In this document: positions 1-10,500 of the stretch, piece by piece | Layout: every line of letters starts with the position of its first letter | How positions within the stretch are numbered: position 1 is the first letter of the stretch | Assembly: GCF_003233655.1 (NCBI RefSeq) | Contig: NZ_CP029831.1 | Location: 251,501-315,500, forward strand | Direction of reading: 5' to 3' | DNA length: 64,000 nucleotides | Source of the DNA: Azospirillum ramasamyi | Lineage (GTDB): Bacteria > Pseudomonadota > Alphaproteobacteria > Azospirillales > Azospirillaceae | Notes under the pieces: generated by a model | The model's input: only the letters and a program-made list of their open reading frames with translations | Databases searched by the model: none | Told to the model about the DNA's origin: nothing | Translations under genes and position numbers: made by a program

Positions 1-18
1 CGATCCACCCGTTTCCAA

Positions 19-60
19 CGCGAGAAGGCCCGCCGGGGTGTCCCGGCGGGCCTTCTCGCG
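19..60. terminator. Long perfect GC-rich hairpin
   Basis: A 19-bp perfect stem (19-37 with 42-60) closes on a GTGT loop. There is no T-run on either side, so it resembles a strong hairpin-type transcription end for whatever lies left of the window. No gene can be assigned to bases 1-18. Confidence 0.6.
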
Positions 61-86
61 TGAAGATCCGACATGCTGGCTTGTAC

Positions 87-112
87 CGGCAGGCCAATGA
101 ATTGACCTGCCG
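87..112 (-). terminator. Hairpin downstream of the response regulator
   Basis: Inverted repeat CGGCAGG...CCTGCCG (87-93 with 106-112) with inner CAAT/ATTG pairs and one mismatch. It sits 18 bases beyond the stop codon of the response regulator gene. No T-run is present, so termination is inferred from position and pairing only. Confidence 0.4.
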
Positions 113-129
113 TATTGCGTTCGCCGGTA

Positions 130-780
130 TTAGGCCGAATGCGACTGCGGGAAAGCCATGGCTGCCTGGGTGCGGTTGCGCACGCCCAACGACTTGAAGA
201 TCGCGGTCATATGGATCTTCACCGTGCCTTCGGACAGGCCCAGCTCATGGGCGATCTGCTTGTTCGACTTGCCTTCGCGCAGGCGGTCGAGCACCTCGCG
301 CTGACGCTGGGTCAGCAGCTGCTCAAGCTGAGGGTCGGTCGGCGGCATCATCGAACCGCCGCGCTGGTCGGGTTCGATCCCCTCGCGCAGAACCGTCGCC
401 GGCACATAGACGCCGCCGGAGAAGATCAGATCGAGCGCGCTCAACATGATCTTCACGCTCGACGATTTCGGGATGTAGCCGGCGGCGCCGTTCTCCAGCG
501 CCTCCCGCACGTCGGAATGCGCCTCGGACGCGGACACGACGACGACCTTCGAATTCGGCTGCCGATCGCGCAGCATGCCAATTCCGGAAAAGCCGGGCCA
601 GCCGGGCATGCGCAGGTCGGTCAGGATCAGGTCATAGGCCTCATCCTTCGCAGCCGCCATGTCCAGAAGCTCGTCGAAATTGCTGGCCTCCGCAAAGGTA
701 GCATTATCGCGCAGCTGCTCAAGCAGACGGCGAAGACCTTCCCGGAACAGGACGTGATCATCACCGATCAGGATCTTCAT
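130..780 (-). CDS. NarL/FixJ-type response regulator (LuxR HTH), possibly FlcA
   Basis: A 216-residue two-component response regulator. The receiver domain (about residues 1-115) shows the acidic pair D7/D8, the phospho-acceptor Asp55 in LTDLRMPG, and Lys105 in YIPKSS. The LuxR-type helix-turn-helix spans roughly 155-207 (LTQRQREVLDRLREGKSNKQ onward). It should bind DNA when phosphorylated. No histidine kinase is adjacent, so the partner is unknown. The ATG at 780 follows a GGGAG ribosome site. In Azospirillum the flocculation and root-colonisation regulator FlcA is a LuxR-UhpA type protein of this size, and this is a plausible orthologue, but I could not align it. Family assignment is secure; the biological role is inference. 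Confidence 0.9.
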   Translation of the reverse strand: MKILIGDDHVLFREGLRRLLEQLRDNATFAEASNFDELLDMAAAKDEAYDLILTDLRMPGWPGFSGIGMLRDRQPNSKVVVVSASEAHSDVREALENGAAGYIPKSSSVKIMLSALDLIFSGGVYVPATVLREGIEPDQRGGSMMPPTDPQLEQLLTQRQREVLDRLREGKSNKQIAHELGLSEGTVKIHMTAIFKSLGVRNRTQAAMAFPQSHSA

Positions 781-1082
781 CGCTCAAACTCCCGAACCAT
801 GCCTGCCCCTCCGAAAGTCGCCCCAGGGGTTTGAGAAAAGGAGGGGGCTGTTGCCACCCGCATATTCCCTAAAATCCAAAGGATATAGCAGGCACCGGCC
901 GAACGTAATCTCTATTGAGATGTAACACGCAGGGACGAGAGCGGACAACCGGAAATTAACTTTTGTCACGGCCGCGAATGCCGATCGGCTGAGATCGCCG
1001 CTCGCCAAGAGTGATATTACCAAGGATTTGTGATAATTTTAGGTCATCGTGCGAATGCGCTCTTCACGGTTTACGGAAGGGC
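781..1082 (-). other. Upstream region of the response regulator gene
   Basis: About 300 bases with lower GC than the neighbouring genes lie between the response regulator start and the terminator of the acyl-CoA dehydrogenase gene. This must hold the response regulator promoter. I see AT-rich patches near 868-890 and 910-925 but no convincing -35/-10 pair and no supported gene. Confidence 0.4.
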
Positions 1083-1124
1083 AAAAAGAAAGCCGGGCCG
1101 GCGCCTTGCGGGCACCGGTCCGGC
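1083..1124 (-). terminator. Rho-independent terminator of the beta-oxidation operon
   Basis: A 14-bp stem (1092-1105 with 1111-1124, one mismatch and one wobble) with loop TTGCG is followed on the minus strand by a T-rich run (TTTCTTTTT, 1083-1091). It lies 38 bases beyond the acyl-CoA dehydrogenase stop, ending the merR-fadA-fadN-acd operon. Confidence 0.75.
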
Positions 1125-1161
1125 CTGAGCTCGCACACTCCCGCGGACGGTCGGACGCGTG

Positions 1162-2952
1162 TCAGAAAGCGGCCTCCTCCAACTCCATCAACGGCTTGGC
1201 GCCGGCGGTGATGGTGATGAACAGGCTGTTCGTCTGCGGCAGCAGCTTGGTCATGTAGAAGCGGGCGGTCTTGATCTTGGCCTCATAGAAGGCGGCATCG
1301 CCCTCCCCGGCTTCGAGCCTGGCCTGCGCCTTCTCCACCATGGTCAGCCAGCTCCAGCCCAGCGCCACCAGACCGAACAGGCGCAGATAGTCGCTGGCGG
1401 CGGCGCCCGCCTCCTCCGGATCCTTCAGCCCCTTCTGGGCGATCAGGGCGGTGGCCTGCTGCAGCTTGGCGAAGGCCTTGGCCAGCGGCATCACGAACTC
1501 GCCCAACTCGTCCTTCTCCATCGCCGCCTCGATGTCGCGGCCGACGGGATGGAAGAAGTGACGGAGCAGGCGGCCGATGTCCTGCGGCAGCTTGCGGCCG
1601 ACGAGGTCGAGCGCCTGGATGCCGTTGGTGCCCTCATAGATCTGGCAGATGCGGGCGTCGCGGACATACTGTTCGACGCCGGTCTCCCAGATGAAGCCAT
1701 GGCCGCCATGGACCTGCACGGCGATGTTGGCCGCGTCGAAACCGATGTCGGTGAACAGCGCCTTGATGATCGGCGTCATCAGCTGGACGAACTCGTCGGC
1801 ATCGCGGCGTGTGCGTGCGTCCGGGTGCTTTTCCGCCACGTCGAGCTTGTAGGCGGTCAGCGCCCCGAGTGCACGCGCGCCTTCGGTGAAGGCGCGGGCG
1901 GTCAGCAGGTTCTTGCGCACGTCGGGGTGGACGATGATCGGGTCTGCCGGCTTGTCCGGCGCCTTCACCCCCGACAGCGACCGGCCCTGGAGCCGTTCGC
2001 GGGCGTAGTTGACGGCGTTCTGGTAGGAGACCTCGGACAGGCCCAGCCCCTGGATGCCCACGGCGAGACGGGCCGCGTTCATCATCACGAACATGGCGCG
2101 CATGCCCTTGTGCGGCTCGCCCACCAGCCAGCCGGTGGCGTCCTCGAAGTTCATGACACAGGTCGACGACGCCTTGATGCCCATCTTATGCTCGATGGAG
2201 CCGCAGGCGACGCCGTTGCGGTCGCCCAGCGTGCCGTCGGCGTTGGGCATGAACTTCGGCACCAGGAACAGGCTGATGCCGCGGGTTCCGGCCGGGGCGT
2301 CCGGCAGGCGGGCCAGCACCAGATGCAGGATGTTCTCGGTCAGGTCATGCTCGCCGGCCGAGATGAAGATCTTGGTTCCGGTGATCCTGTAGGCGCCCTC
2401 GCCATCGGGCACCGCCTTGGTGCGGATGATGCCCAGATCTGTGCCGCAATGCGGCTCGGTCAGGCACATGGTGCCGGACCAGCTGCCGTCGACCAGCTTT
2501 GGCAGGAAGCGCTGCTTCAACTCGTCCGAGCCGTACATCGCCAGCGCGTTGTAGGCGCCGAGCGACAGGCCGGGATACATGCCGAAGCTGAGATTGGCGG
2601 AGCAGATGAACTCCTCCAGCATGATGTTGACCAGCTTCGGCAGCCCCTGCCCGCCATAGGCCGGGTCGCAGGCCAGGCCCTGCCAGCCGGCGGCGATGTA
2701 GGTGCCGTACGCCTCCTTGAAGCCCTTGGGCGTGCGGACCTCGCCATTCTCGAAATGGCAGCCTTCGCCGTCGCCCGACTGGTTCAGCGGGAACAGCACC
2801 TCCTCGCACAGCTTGGCGCCTTCCTCCAGCACCTGGCCGACGAGTTCCGGCGTGGCGTCCTCGTAGCCCGGCAGGGCGGCCAGCCTGTCCAGGCCGACGA
2901 TCTCGTCGAGGACGAAGCGCACATCCTCAAGCGGAGCCTTGTAGATCGGCAT
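1162..2952 (-). CDS. Acyl-CoA dehydrogenase (FadE/YusJ-type, long form)
   Basis: A 596-residue FAD-dependent acyl-CoA dehydrogenase that introduces the 2,3-double bond in acyl-CoA, the first step of beta-oxidation. The N-terminal and middle domains include MCLTEPHCGTDLG (flavin/substrate region). The C-terminal all-helical domain contains YEGTNGIQALDLVGRK, whose Glu is at the usual catalytic-base position. About 150 extra residues at the C-terminus are typical of the long subfamily (DmdC-like and B. subtilis YusJ, about 594 residues). It is the last gene of the operon, 17 bases after the FadN-type gene. DmdC (methylmercaptopropionyl-CoA) specificity cannot be excluded, but the fad context argues for fatty acids. 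Confidence 0.92.
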   Translation of the reverse strand: MPIYKAPLEDVRFVLDEIVGLDRLAALPGYEDATPELVGQVLEEGAKLCEEVLFPLNQSGDGEGCHFENGEVRTPKGFKEAYGTYIAAGWQGLACDPAYGGQGLPKLVNIMLEEFICSANLSFGMYPGLSLGAYNALAMYGSDELKQRFLPKLVDGSWSGTMCLTEPHCGTDLGIIRTKAVPDGEGAYRITGTKIFISAGEHDLTENILHLVLARLPDAPAGTRGISLFLVPKFMPNADGTLGDRNGVACGSIEHKMGIKASSTCVMNFEDATGWLVGEPHKGMRAMFVMMNAARLAVGIQGLGLSEVSYQNAVNYARERLQGRSLSGVKAPDKPADPIIVHPDVRKNLLTARAFTEGARALGALTAYKLDVAEKHPDARTRRDADEFVQLMTPIIKALFTDIGFDAANIAVQVHGGHGFIWETGVEQYVRDARICQIYEGTNGIQALDLVGRKLPQDIGRLLRHFFHPVGRDIEAAMEKDELGEFVMPLAKAFAKLQQATALIAQKGLKDPEEAGAAASDYLRLFGLVALGWSWLTMVEKAQARLEAGEGDAAFYEAKIKTARFYMTKLLPQTNSLFITITAGAKPLMELEEAAF

Positions 2953-2969
2953 CTCTCGTTCCTCCCCCC

Positions 2970-5309
<2,340 letters not shown>

Positions 5310-5335
5310 GGTCGTTTCCTCCCCGATCCCATTGC

Positions 5336-6472
5336 TCAGACCGCTTCCAGGATGGTGGCGATGCCCTGGCCGCCGCCGATGCACTGGGTCGCCAGCGCGA
5401 ACTGCTTGCCCTCGCGCTTCAGCAGGGCCGCGGCCTTGCCGGTGATGCGGGCGCCGGTGGCTCCCAGCGGGTGGCCGAGCGCCAGCGCGCCGCCGTCCGG
5501 GTTGATGCGGGACGGGTCGATGTCGAGATCGCGCATGCAGGCGATGGCCTGGGACGAGAAGGCCTCGTTGATCTCGATGATGTCTATGTCGTTGATCGAC
5601 AGGCCGGCACGGGCCAGCGCCTTGCGGGTGGCCGGGACCGGCCCCAGCCCCATCAGTTCCGGCGCGCAGCCGGCGACGGCGACCGAACGGATCTTCGCCA
5701 GGATCGGCAGGCCGTTGGCCTTGGCATACTCCTCCGTCGTCACCAGAACGGCGGCGGCGCCGTCGGTCAGCGGCGAGGAGGTGCCGGCTGTCACGGTGCC
5801 GTCGGCGGTGAAGGCCGGCTTCAGGCCCGCCAGGCTTTCGGCGTTGGTGCCGGGGCGGATGCAGCCGTCCTTGTCGACCAGGCCGCCGGGGGTCTGGATG
5901 CCGACGATCTCGGCGGCCATGCGGCCGGAAGTTTGCGCCTCGGCGGCCTTGGCATGGGAGGCGACGGCCAGCGCCTCCTGCTCGGCGCGGGAGATGGAAT
6001 ATTTGCGGGCGACATTCTCGGCGGTGACGCCCATCGAGCAATAGGCTTCCGGATAGGAGTCCTTCAGCGCCGGGTTCGGCATCGGGTTGAAGCCCATGAT
6101 CGGCACGCGGGTCATCGATTCCACGCCGCCGCAGATGAAGACCTCGCCGGCACCCATTTGGATGGCGCCCGCCGCCTGATGGATCGACTGCATCGAGGAG
6201 CCGCAATAGCGGTTCACCGTGGTGGCCGCGGCGGTCTGCGGCAGCTTGGCCAGGAAGGAGATGGTGCGGGCGACGTTCAGCCCCTGCTCGCCCTCGGGGA
6301 AGGAGCAGCCGACGATGACGTCCTCGATGTCGTCGGTCTTCAGGCCGGTGCGCTCCACCAGCTCCGCGATGACGCGGGCCAGCAGGTCGTCGGGACGGAC
6401 CTTGGTCAGTTCGCCCTTATGGGCGAAGGCGAAGGGCGAACGGGCGTAACCGGCGATGACGACCGACTTCAT
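5336..6472 (-). CDS. fadA: Acetyl-CoA C-acyltransferase (3-ketoacyl-CoA thiolase)
   Basis: A 378-residue thiolase that cleaves 3-ketoacyl-CoA to acetyl-CoA and a shortened acyl-CoA. The nucleophilic Cys90 lies in VNRYCGSSMQSI. NEAF, the active-site His in GGALALGHPLGATGAR, and the second Cys in QCIGGGQG are all present. The start is the ATG at 6472 (MKSVVIAGYARSPF); its first bases overlap the merR stop (ATGA), indicating translational coupling. Degradative specificity follows from the operon with FadN-type and acyl-CoA dehydrogenase genes. A biosynthetic acetoacetyl-CoA thiolase is less likely. Confidence 0.93.
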   Translation of the reverse strand: MKSVVIAGYARSPFAFAHKGELTKVRPDDLLARVIAELVERTGLKTDDIEDVIVGCSFPEGEQGLNVARTISFLAKLPQTAAATTVNRYCGSSMQSIHQAAGAIQMGAGEVFICGGVESMTRVPIMGFNPMPNPALKDSYPEAYCSMGVTAENVARKYSISRAEQEALAVASHAKAAEAQTSGRMAAEIVGIQTPGGLVDKDGCIRPGTNAESLAGLKPAFTADGTVTAGTSSPLTDGAAAVLVTTEEYAKANGLPILAKIRSVAVAGCAPELMGLGPVPATRKALARAGLSINDIDIIEINEAFSSQAIACMRDLDIDPSRINPDGGALALGHPLGATGARITGKAAALLKREGKQFALATQCIGGGQGIATILEAV

Positions 6473-6948
6473 GAGTGCTTCTCCTCCTTGTCCTGCGTCT
6501 CCGTGATGCCGTTGCGGCGAAGATGCTCGGAGATCTGGGTGTCGATGGTGCACAGCTCCGCCAGCGTCTGCTGGACATCGGCAAGCTGCTGTTCAAGCGC
6601 GGAAATCCGGCGCCGCGCGATCGTGCGCATGTAGCGCATCTGTTCGATCTGGGCGTCGTCGGTGTCGTAGAGGTTCAGGAAATCCTTGATCTCGGCCAGG
6701 CTGAAGCCCAGCCGCTTGCCCCGGCAGATCAGCCCCAGCCGGGCGCGGTCGCGGTGGCCGTAGACACGCGCGCTGCCGACCCGCTCCGGCGTCAGCAACC
6801 CTTCGTCCTCGTAATGGCGGATGGTGCGGTGGGTCAGACCGAATTCCCCGGCCAACTCGCCGATGGCGAGGCGCGGTCCGGACATGCGGCTGCTTTCCGC
6901 ACCCTCCCCGGTCTCCGCCGTGCCGTAGGCGACCGAAAGCTGATCCAC
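6469..6948 (-). CDS. MerR-family regulator of the beta-oxidation operon
   Basis: A 159-residue MerR-type regulator. The winged helix-turn-helix (about residues 24-95) contains LAGEFGLTHRTIRHYEDEGL, followed by a long coiled helix (IARRRISALEQQLADVQQTL) for dimerisation. No cysteine metal site is visible in the C-terminus, so a metal sensor is unlikely. It is the first gene of the fad operon and overlaps fadA by four bases. LiuR-type MerR proteins of proteobacteria control acyl-CoA and branched-chain degradation, and this gene fits that group. The palindrome just upstream (6969-6984) is its likely autoregulatory operator. The ligand is unknown, presumably an acyl-CoA. Confidence 0.88.
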   Translation of the reverse strand: MDQLSVAYGTAETGEGAESSRMSGPRLAIGELAGEFGLTHRTIRHYEDEGLLTPERVGSARVYGHRDRARLGLICRGKRLGFSLAEIKDFLNLYDTDDAQIEQMRYMRTIARRRISALEQQLADVQQTLAELCTIDTQISEHLRRNGITETQDKEEKHS

Positions 6949-6968
6949 TCCGTCCGTTCCTTTCCTTG

Positions 6969-7008
6969 ACGTTTACGTAAAGGTAAGGTTGATGCCGCAT
7001 GCTGTCAA
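6969..7008 (-). promoter_or_regulatory. Promoter and MerR-type palindromic operator of the fad operon
   Basis: The 16-bp near-palindrome ACGTTTACGTAAAGGT (6969-6984, one mismatched pair) has core TTTACGTAAA. On the minus strand a consensus -35 TTGACA (7003-7008) is followed 17 bases later by a weak -10 TACCTT (6980-6985), so the operator overlaps the promoter. The TTTACGT-type core resembles published LiuR sites of proteobacteria. Binding is inferred. Confidence 0.6.
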
Positions 7009-7297
7009 CAGACTTGTTGACCAGGCCAACCAGTTTGGCGAACCCCGCCCGGCCCTTGGGCAGGCGACTGCCCGGCCATCAACGGGTGCGGCGCGCCCGC
7101 GCAGTGACAGGATGCCACGCCCTGTTCCCCATGGCGGCTGTGGCAGGCTTTGCCCAGGACGAGACGCGGCCCGGCCGCTTCCCCGATTCCATATGGGAAG
7201 CGGACACGGTGGTGCATAGACGGCCAGAAGGCCGCGACGGTTTCAGGACGGCTTGCCCGTCATTCGGCGGATCAGGACAGGGGACAGGAGACAACCC
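7009..7297. other. Intergenic region with no supported gene
   Basis: These 289 bases, part of the 349-base gap between the MerR gene and the small membrane protein, contain short open frames on both strands that look like GC-driven shadows. It must carry the promoter for the gene at 7298, but no clear element was seen. Confidence 0.4.
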
Positions 7298-7486
7298 ATG
7301 TCGGCGCGCGCCATCGTATCGCTGGGCGTCTGGATATTGGCCATGGTGCTTCTCGGCACCCTGACGGTCGGCGTCGCGCTGGCCTTCTACGTGCTGCTGA
7401 CCCTGTGCTTCGCGGTGGTGGTCGCGGCACTGACCCTGCTCGTCCGGCGGCGGGAAAACCACCGGGGCGAACAGAGCTACCTTTAG
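7298..7486 (+). CDS. Small membrane protein of unknown function
   Basis: A 62-residue protein. Nearly all of residues 4-48 is hydrophobic (AIVSLGVWILAMVLLGTLTV and the following VALAFYVLLTLCFAVVV), enough for two transmembrane helices. A short basic tail (RRRENHRGEQSYL) is probably cytoplasmic. The ATG at 7298 was chosen because GGAG lies 7 bases upstream; an earlier in-frame start at 7253 has no ribosome site. It stands alone and ends 13 bases before a strong terminator. The family was not recognised. Confidence 0.6.
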   Translation: MSARAIVSLGVWILAMVLLGTLTVGVALAFYVLLTLCFAVVVAALTLLVRRRENHRGEQSYL

Positions 7487-7499
7487 ATTCCGTCATGAA

Positions 7500-7527
7500 A
7501 AAGGGGCGCCGGAAACGGCGCCCCTTT
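7500..7527. terminator. Bidirectional rho-independent terminator
   Basis: A perfect 12-bp stem (7500-7511 with 7516-7527) closes with a GAAA tetraloop; A-runs and T-runs flank it on both sides. It separates the convergent small membrane protein gene and the alpha-2-macroglobulin-like gene. Confidence 0.85.
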
Positions 7528-7566
7528 CTTCATTCCGCTCACTACGTCTCCCTCACTCCGCTCCCC

Positions 7567-10500
7567 TCACTCCGGCAGCACGCGCAGGCGGGACACCGCG
7601 GTGCGGGCGGACAGGTGGGGGCGCTGCAGATCCTGCACATGGGCGCCGGGGGCAGCGAAGTCGCCGGGCGTGACGGCGCGGACGAGATAGACCAGCCGGA
7701 AGCGGGGAGCCGACTTCGGCAAATCGACGGCGGCCAGGAAGCGGTCGTCGCGGAACTCCACATTGCGGACCGACGACAGCTCGCCCAGCCAGGACAGCTT
7801 GCCGAGCTGGCCGCTGTTGCCGAGCCGGACATTCTCGATCTCGAATCCCGCCGGCAGCGGGTCGCTGACCAGAACCGAATGATCGAGCGGGTCGCCGACC
7901 TCACCCTCCAGGATCACCACCAGCAGGTCGTTGTGGCGGATGCCGGCCGGATCGACCGGACGTCCGGCCATGTCGAACAGGCGGCGGCGGATGGTCATGC
8001 CCTGCTCTTCCGCGCCCGCCGGCTGGTCGGGCACGCCGGCCACCGAGACGGTCTGCCGGACCTCGCCTCCCAGGTTGCGGATCGCCGGCGGTGCGGCCGG
8101 GTCGATGCGCAGGACCTGGGGCTTGGCGTTCTCCACCGTCTGGTCGCCGATGGCGAGCTTCATCGGCGCGGCGCGGTCGATCAGGGCCTTGGACGCCAGC
8201 AGCAGCCAGGCCTGCTCCTGCGGGTTGGTGGTGCGGACCGCGGCGAAGGTCTTTGCCGCGCGTTCTGCCGCCTGGAAGATGCGGTCACGGTCGACCACCC
8301 CGCTTTCCGCCATCAGCGCCACCACGCCGGCCTCGTCCCGCAGGGAGGAACCCTGGTCGCGCAGGGCGGCCGTCACCATCCGGGCGCCGGTCAGCCTGGA
8401 GAATGCGTCGGCGGCGGCCTGCTGGTCGCCCAGCGCCGCGGCGGCGGCGGCGATCTGCGCCCGGCCGAAGTCGGTCGGCAGCCGGTCCCAGTAGTTTTCG
8501 CGGAAATAGCGCAAAGCGCCGGCATCGATCAGCTTCGCCCGCGCTAGCACATACAGGGCATAGGCACGGCCCGGCAGGTCGGCGGTCTCGACCCAGGGGT
8601 TGTCGACCGCCTGCTTCATCCAGTCCAGCGCCTTGCGGTAGGGCTGGTCGGGGATGCGGTAGCCCGCCGCCTTGGCACGGCCCAGCACGTCGACCGCATA
8701 GGCGGTCAGCCACGGGTCGAGATCACCCTTCGGCGACCATGCGGCGAAGGCCCCATCTGCACGTTGGAAGGTCAGCAGCCGGTCGAGGCCGCGCTGGACA
8801 CGCGCCTTGATCCGATCCTCCGGCGCGATGCCCAGGCTGGCGGCGACATCGGCCATCGACAGCAGCGGCAGGATGCGGCTGGCGGTCTGCTCCGCCCCGC
8901 CCGGTGCCGCCCGGTCGAGCTCGAAGAGCAGGCCCGGCAGGTCGAGGTCCGGCAGCGGAGCCACCAGGGCCCCGACGGACAGGGTTTCCGGCCGCAGCCC
9001 GGCGCCGATGTCGGCCGGGAGAGTCAGGCTCTTGTCGGTGGGCAGGGCGATCACGGTGCGGCGCGAAATAAGCGGCGAGGCCGGGCGCACGGCGACGTCC
9101 CAGCGCCGGGTGACCCGAACGCCGTCCGGGCCGGTGACGTCAAGCGTGACGTGGCCGGTGCCCACGGCGTTGGCGGTCAGCACCCGGCCGGCGGTCGCCC
9201 GCTTGCCGCGCGCCAGCTTCGGCACCTCGAGAGCCGAGCCCCCGTCGCCCGGAAGAATGGAGACGGCACCCTCGGCGGTCAGGGTCATCCGATAATCGCC
9301 GGACGGGCCGTTCAGGTTGTCGAGCGACAGCATCACCTGCGCCGAATCGCCGGGCGCGAGGAAGCGCGGCAGCACCGCGTCGGCGACGACCGGGTCGCGG
9401 ACCAGCATCTGGCTTTCGGCATGGCCGATCCGGCCCTCGCTCCAGGCCACCGCCATCAGGCGCAGGCGGCCCTGGAAATCGGGCAGATCAAAGGGAACGG
9501 AGACCTTGCCGTCGCCGCCGACCGTCAGAATCCCGGAATAGAGCGAGATAACCCGTTCCGATTTGGGAGGCACCAGCCCGGCGACCTGACGCAGTCGCGG
9601 CGCCGGCGCGGCCGGCGGACGGGTGGAATCGAGGCTGGCCGGGTCGATCAGGCGGCCGTAGGAATCGCGCAGCTCCACGGTAAGCGGCCGCTTGCCCAGA
9701 TAATGGCGGGCCGGATCGGGAGACGGCTGGTCGGTCAGCTGCATCACCGATTCGTCGACGGCGGCCAGGGTCACGAAGGCCTGCTTGCCCTCGGCGATGC
9801 CCTCCACCGTGATGTCGGCGGTCATGGCGCGGCGCGGCTCGATCTCGGCCGGGGCGGACAGGCGGATGTCCAGCGTGCGCGGGGCCTTGTCCATCGCCAG
9901 CCAGGCGAGGCCGACGGCGCGGCGCGGCGGCTTCTTCGACTGCGGGTCAGAGGTGGCGAAGGCGGTCGCCAGCACATGGGCGCCGCTGGTCCAGCCCTGC
10001 CCGACCGGGATTTCCAGGAAGGCGCCCTGGGTGCCGATGGCGCGGGTGACGGCATAGGTCACGCCGCGATCGGCCACCGCCACCAGAACCTGACTGTCAT
10101 AGGGCGGCTTGACGAAGACCCAGGCGCTTTCCCCGGCGCGGTAGGCCGGCATCATCACCGAGACGTCGACGGCGTCCGGCCGTTCCCCCGCCGTCGGGGT
10201 CATCCACCAGCCGGCGGCGAAGCGCACGCTGGTGGCGACGCCGGTCTTGGGATCGAACACCTCCAGCCGGTAGCGGCCGACGGCGACCGGGGCCTCCACC
10301 GCGGTCGGGCTGGCAGCCTGGGCCGACAGGGTGCCGCCGGTCACGCGCTGGTCCTTCACCGTGACCTTGTAGTCCCAGCGGCCGTTGGCCTCGTACCAGG
10401 CGTAGTCGTACTCCTCCTCGAACAGTTCGTAGGAGAGGTCGGCGCGGTCGGTCGGCTTGCCGTCCGGGCCGACGGCGATCACGTCGAAGCCGGCGGTGGC

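Noticed and set aside
1..18. Possible 3' end of a tRNA (bases resembling a T-loop followed by an acceptor strand)
   Set aside because: Only 18 bases are present, the implied acceptor strand would begin with an unusual U, and no CCA follows; it cannot be supported.
784..1023. 79-codon minus-strand frame upstream of the response regulator
   Set aside because: It overlaps the regulator's ribosome-site region, has no ribosome site of its own and its composition is not protein-like.
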